This document shows, in pieces, positions 51,993 through 55,436 of a stretch of DNA of 55,436 nucleotides; the stretch's first letter is position 1, and every line of letters begins with the position of its first letter. Both the position numbers and the translations under genes were made by a program. The DNA comes from Chara braunii (lineage: Eukaryota > Streptophyta > Charophyceae > Charales > Characeae). Where the stretch lies: contig BFEA01000145.1 of assembly GCA_003427395.1 (NCBI GenBank), positions 933,655 to 989,090 on the forward strand, read 5' to 3'. The notes beneath the pieces were generated by a model, which was not told the origin of the DNA, did not search any database, and saw only the letters and a list, made by a program, of their open reading frames with translations.

Positions 51993-54829
51993 CTACACAT
52001 ATGTGTCTGAATCAGATCTCATATCGGGCGTTGACACGGGCATCTTATCAGGGACGGCCAATGACAACTGTGCATTGAGAGCGTCTCGCTTAGGGATCCG
52101 CATACCTGTCTCGGACCGTTTGTTGTTGGCCCATGCCCACACAATGACGTCGAGGTCTTGCCATCCTTCGGCGGATTCAGTTTCAACCTTCCACTTCTTT
52201 GCCCATGCGTCTGCATACAGCTTCGATAAGTCGCGATCCCTTCCACAAGGTGTCCAATACTTGACGTGAGTACGACTATCATCCCGCTCCATAACACGCC
52301 CTATCCAAAATGTGCAGCCCTTTTCAACATACTCGTCGGGCGCGCGGAACACGACGAAGTTGTTCACGGCGACAGAGTCATGCGGTTTGAACTCCGGTTT
52401 GGGAGCGTCTCTCTTGTAACCGACGAAGCAAGGTTTCCTCGGTGGCGAGTCGAGGACATGCGGTGCACGTAACGGGAGATCTTGTGTATCGGGCATGGGA
52501 GTTGGCCATAAGGGACCTTCAAGGGGCGCCGTACCGCTCTCCTCTTGCGATATGTTTTCAAACTTTTTCAGATTCTCGGACCAGTAGTTTAAGCGTCTAC
52601 AATTCATTGCTCTTGTGTGTCCGTCTTGTGTCTCCCAATGGTTTTGTAAGTTCTCCCACGATCTATGGAGAACACGCAACCCCCCTATTCCGTTAACGAA
52701 ATCGCCTGCCTCCGGGTTAGGTGACTCACGGCAAGGCTGGAAACCCCATTCAGGCCCTGCCCACCCGTTGCGTGTGTCCCTTTTAAACCAATAGACAGGG
52801 CCAGTATCTGGCTCCCACTTTTTGTCGGTGCAAAATTCCTTGTACATCATGGCGGGGTTGTCCCCGTCCATGTAAAACCGAAAGAGGTGTGGCGTGGCAT
52901 GACCCTTGATTTTATGATCGATGTACGGATCTATGGCGGTTTTCCAGTCAGCAATTTCAGTGAGCAACGTGTAATCGACCTCCTCTTCGCAGGATGCTTT
53001 GAGGACATCGAAGAGCTCGTCCATGGTATATGCATCGCAACCGCTCAATTGTTTTGCAAACAAGCTGAACTTCGCATCTATGTCCGTGTGTGTGTGACCC
53101 ACTATCATGAACCCCATTTCAACGACCTCAAATATCCGAAATTTGACAAGCATGGCCATGAAGGCGAACACATACTTGTTTTTGTTTTATCCCCCACAGT
53201 TGTCAGCTTGCACCCGCAACTTCGGCGGGAGCGCCCCTTCGCGTGCGTGGAAATCTCTCAACACTTTGGCAATGGAGTTAACAACCGAGTTCGAGCCGTG
53301 TGACAAGTACGGGAACCACGTGTGGACAAAGAGCGACGGTGTCCTACCATGCGCGATTATCCCAGTGAGATTAGTTTTCATCATCGTGTTATTCGATATT
53401 TCTTTTGACAAACGTCTTCTCGACACATGGGGAATCTTTGTTTTTGCTTGATCCATACCGTCGATGATGATACACAAACTCTGTTTCGGTCTATGTTCCG
53501 ATTCAGCGGACCGCACGCTGTACTTTTTCCGGTGTGCGCACTGCAGTGCAATGTGACTTTTCTGTTTTGCGACCAGCGCTTGTCTCAGCTCGGGGAGAGC
53601 ACCCTCTATGAGAATGCTATTTTTAATGCACTCGTTGCATCTCGCGTGGTCGGTCACCCTTGCGAGGCGAACGTGCTAGAAAAAGTCCCTCCACATCTTG
53701 CAGAAGACCTGGTACGATGCGCGGCAAACACCAAGCTTAGAGAGTCGTCTACGAATACTTAGGAAGACGTCCTTCTTCGTCGCGTTCACCGACGGGAGCC
53801 GAATGCGATTTCTGATCTCAAAGTTCGGGCCTGTTTCAGTCTGATCTGGCATGGGATCAGACTCATCCAAAATTATGTCCTCGAACGCCGACCATGTGAT
53901 GGCGTAGGTGGTCGTTGTCCGTGGACGCCCATCATGGCCGCGAGGAGCGTTGACTGTTCCGCCGTCAAGGTCATCGCTGTATCTTTTGAACGTGTTCCTG
54001 CCAACACCAAGTATGAGACACCAAGCAGTGACACACACAGGGTGCAACTGCACTATCGGTTTGACTGTCGGTTTGAGGTCAACTAATGAAATGAAGTTCT
54101 GGAGTTTTGCCATTCACAATTTTCGCCTATCCAGCCCTTTGAGAACGTGGTAGTCACGCCTACACTTCGTCACATCCTCTACTCCCAGTTTAGAAAGACA
54201 TTGATACGTCTTGCAATATGTTTTGTGAAGGACGGCGTCACACTCGTCCACGCTACACCTACGTTCGAAAGAGGAGGTGGAAGTTGAAGCACTTCTTTTC
54301 CTCAGTCTGTACGTGTATTTTCTCTTTCCGTTTCCACCACACAACACAGACAAGGCAGATACAGCGGTATCCTCTCCGACCGGCAAGTCAACGTCCGACA
54401 AACGAGTAAAATCCCCCCCCCCCCTCGTCCACTGCCTTCGCATGACAGCAGCGATAGCATGTCCATGGGAGCACACCGGTCACCAGTGTCACTTGCTGGT
54501 GGCGAATTCACCCGAATAGCAGGTTCAGCAGACCCGTGCGGTGGTCCCGTGGCGGCATCAGAAGGCAAGCCGACGGCGTCGTTGATGATGTCGTCAAGGC
54601 AAAGACGACGCACGACGTGCGCATTGGAAGATGGGACGACCAGATAACGTGCGCGACGTCTGGGCATACTATCAGCACGGTGTGCCGGAAGGCCACGTTT
54701 CGACGGTGTGATGGCAACGTCTAGAGACTGACTCTCACATGAGTTCTCAGCAGCATGGGGCACGGGCGTGCGAAGAGACTCCACAGATGGCAAAGAACTG
54801 AAGTAACAACTGTCCATCCCGCTTGCCAT
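51993..54829 (-). pseudogene. DUF7869-like gene, interrupted
   Basis: A plausible start is ATG 54829, just after a possible 3' splice site (cctcttacag) at 54858. The Ser-rich N-terminus shifts frame at a C12/G12 run (about 54412-54424). From 54476 one frame runs to 51993, broken only by TGA (54114-54116), TAG (53676-53678) and TAA (53187-53189). Segments in order: VCVTAWCLILGVGRNTFKRY; CNEC; SLCIIIDGMDQAKTKIP; GALPPKLRVQADN followed by NKNKYVFAFMAMLV; VGHTHTDIDAKFSLFAKQLS; a C-terminal variable region. The ID-x-MDQ, QxDN-x-x-x-[E]-NKN and GHTHxDID pattern is that of eukaryotic DUF7869 proteins as I remember them. The TAA sits where relatives have Glu. Spaced acidic residues hint at an RNase H-like, transposase-type fold; that is inference. 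Confidence 0.65.
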
Positions 54830-54857
54830 TGAGTTGGTAACGCAGATGGAAATGCCC

Positions 54858-54940
54858 TGTAAGAGGCCATAACATAACAGAGGAATCAAAAACAGGAAGA
54901 CACATGAGAAGGGATGCCTCCCCCCCCCCTCCCTCCCCCC
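54858..54940 (-). other. Possible 5' intron of the DUF7869-like gene
   Basis: On the minus strand a donor-like agaag|gtgggg lies at about 54940 and an acceptor-like ggcctcttacag|gg at 54858, 28 bp before the likely start ATG. The intron would be about 83 bp. The intervening poly(C/G) runs (54920-54940) lower confidence. Confidence 0.3.
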
Positions 54941-55039
54941 CCACCTTCTACACAAGACTCCCATATGGAACAACGGGCTCACATATCCAATGCAGGGGGT
55001 CCATGAGATCCAGAACGCCGAAGGCCTATCCGTTAGCGG

Positions 55040-55436
55040 AGGTAACCTGCCGGACCCCCCTTTCGACGGGCAGGGGGGAGGGGCCGCTGTGCGCAAACCG
55101 GGCAGAGGGTCCGGCGGATTCGGAACGGTAGACCCTCTGTTCGTCAAAGGAAAGGGTCCGGCGGATGAGCAACGCCAGACCCCTTATGTCCGGACCGGCC
55201 AGGTCCAAACCCCCCCCCCGTCGAAAAAGAGGTCCGGCGTTCCCAATCCGCCGGACCCCCTTTCTAAGCGTGCAGGGGTCCGGCGTCCGCGAACCGAACA
55301 GAGGGTCCGGCGGACTCAGAATGCCGGACCCCGTGCGCGTCGAGAAGGAGGTCCGGCGGATTGGGAACGCCGGACCCCCCGTTCAATAGGGGGGACGGGG
55401 TCCGGCGGATCGAGAACGCCGTACCCCTTATGTCCG
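55040..55436. repeat. GC-rich hairpin minisatellite, runs off the window
   Basis: The core gggtccggcgga and its complement tccgccggaccccc alternate, about seven times between 55106 and 55436, at spacings of roughly 28-74 bp. Neighbouring cores are often complementary (ggtccggcg...cgccggacc), so each unit can fold. The array continues beyond the right edge. Confidence 0.85.

Overview
This is a nuclear eukaryotic window, most likely from a streptophyte (charophyte) alga; a Chara-type genome would fit, but that is inference. Supporting signs are a plant-style LTR-retrotransposon primer-binding site (TGGTATCGGAGC, one base off the plant initiator-Met-tRNA type), a U2 snRNA-like locus with the plant 5' end ATACCTTTCTCG, a plant-like bHLH protein with many CACGTG boxes around it, and a very dense load of TEs, MITEs and microsatellites. 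There is no operon structure, no bacterial gene and no CRISPR array. Two N-gaps (12944-13587 and 27700-28170) and two single n bases break the sequence.

Layout. 1-3.5 kb holds small tandem repeats, MITEs (one hAT-like with a perfect 8-bp target duplication) and a large GATA microsatellite field. 3.6-7.4 kb (minus strand) holds the one convincing intact host gene: a 1260-residue, GC-rich, low-complexity bHLH transcription factor with an ACT-like C-terminal region. 7.4-11.5 kb is its upstream region and contains 13 CACGTG boxes within 789 bp; seven more lie inside its coding sequence. 11.5-16.2 kb is repeat debris and a gap. 16.2-19.5 kb is a 5'-truncated LINE inserted into a short fold-back MITE. 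19.5-30 kb is fold-back elements, palindromes, an antisense LINE fragment and tandem repeats. 30.1-30.3 kb is a divergent U2 snRNA-like sequence. 30.3-33.4 kb is tandem and dispersed AT-rich repeats.

33.5-49.4 kb is dominated by two related Ty3/gypsy-type elements in divergent orientation, each with one 5' LTR of about 2.7 kb, a PBS, gag and protease; the right copy also keeps RT and RNase H. Both lack a 3' LTR here. The LTR carries an unusual ~183-codon open frame. Between the two 5' ends (39-43 kb) lies a nest of PIF/Harbinger-like MITEs with 3-bp TAA/TTA/ATA target duplications, including a 632-bp palindrome inside another fold-back element.

50.4-54.8 kb (minus strand) is a degraded gene whose core resembles the DUF7869 family (GHTHxDID and DN motifs), followed by two tandem diverged copies of a ~180-aa exon-like unit, each preceded by a strong splice acceptor. 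The window ends in a GC-rich hairpin minisatellite. Apart from the bHLH gene, nearly every protein-coding signal here belongs to mobile or mobile-like DNA in decay.
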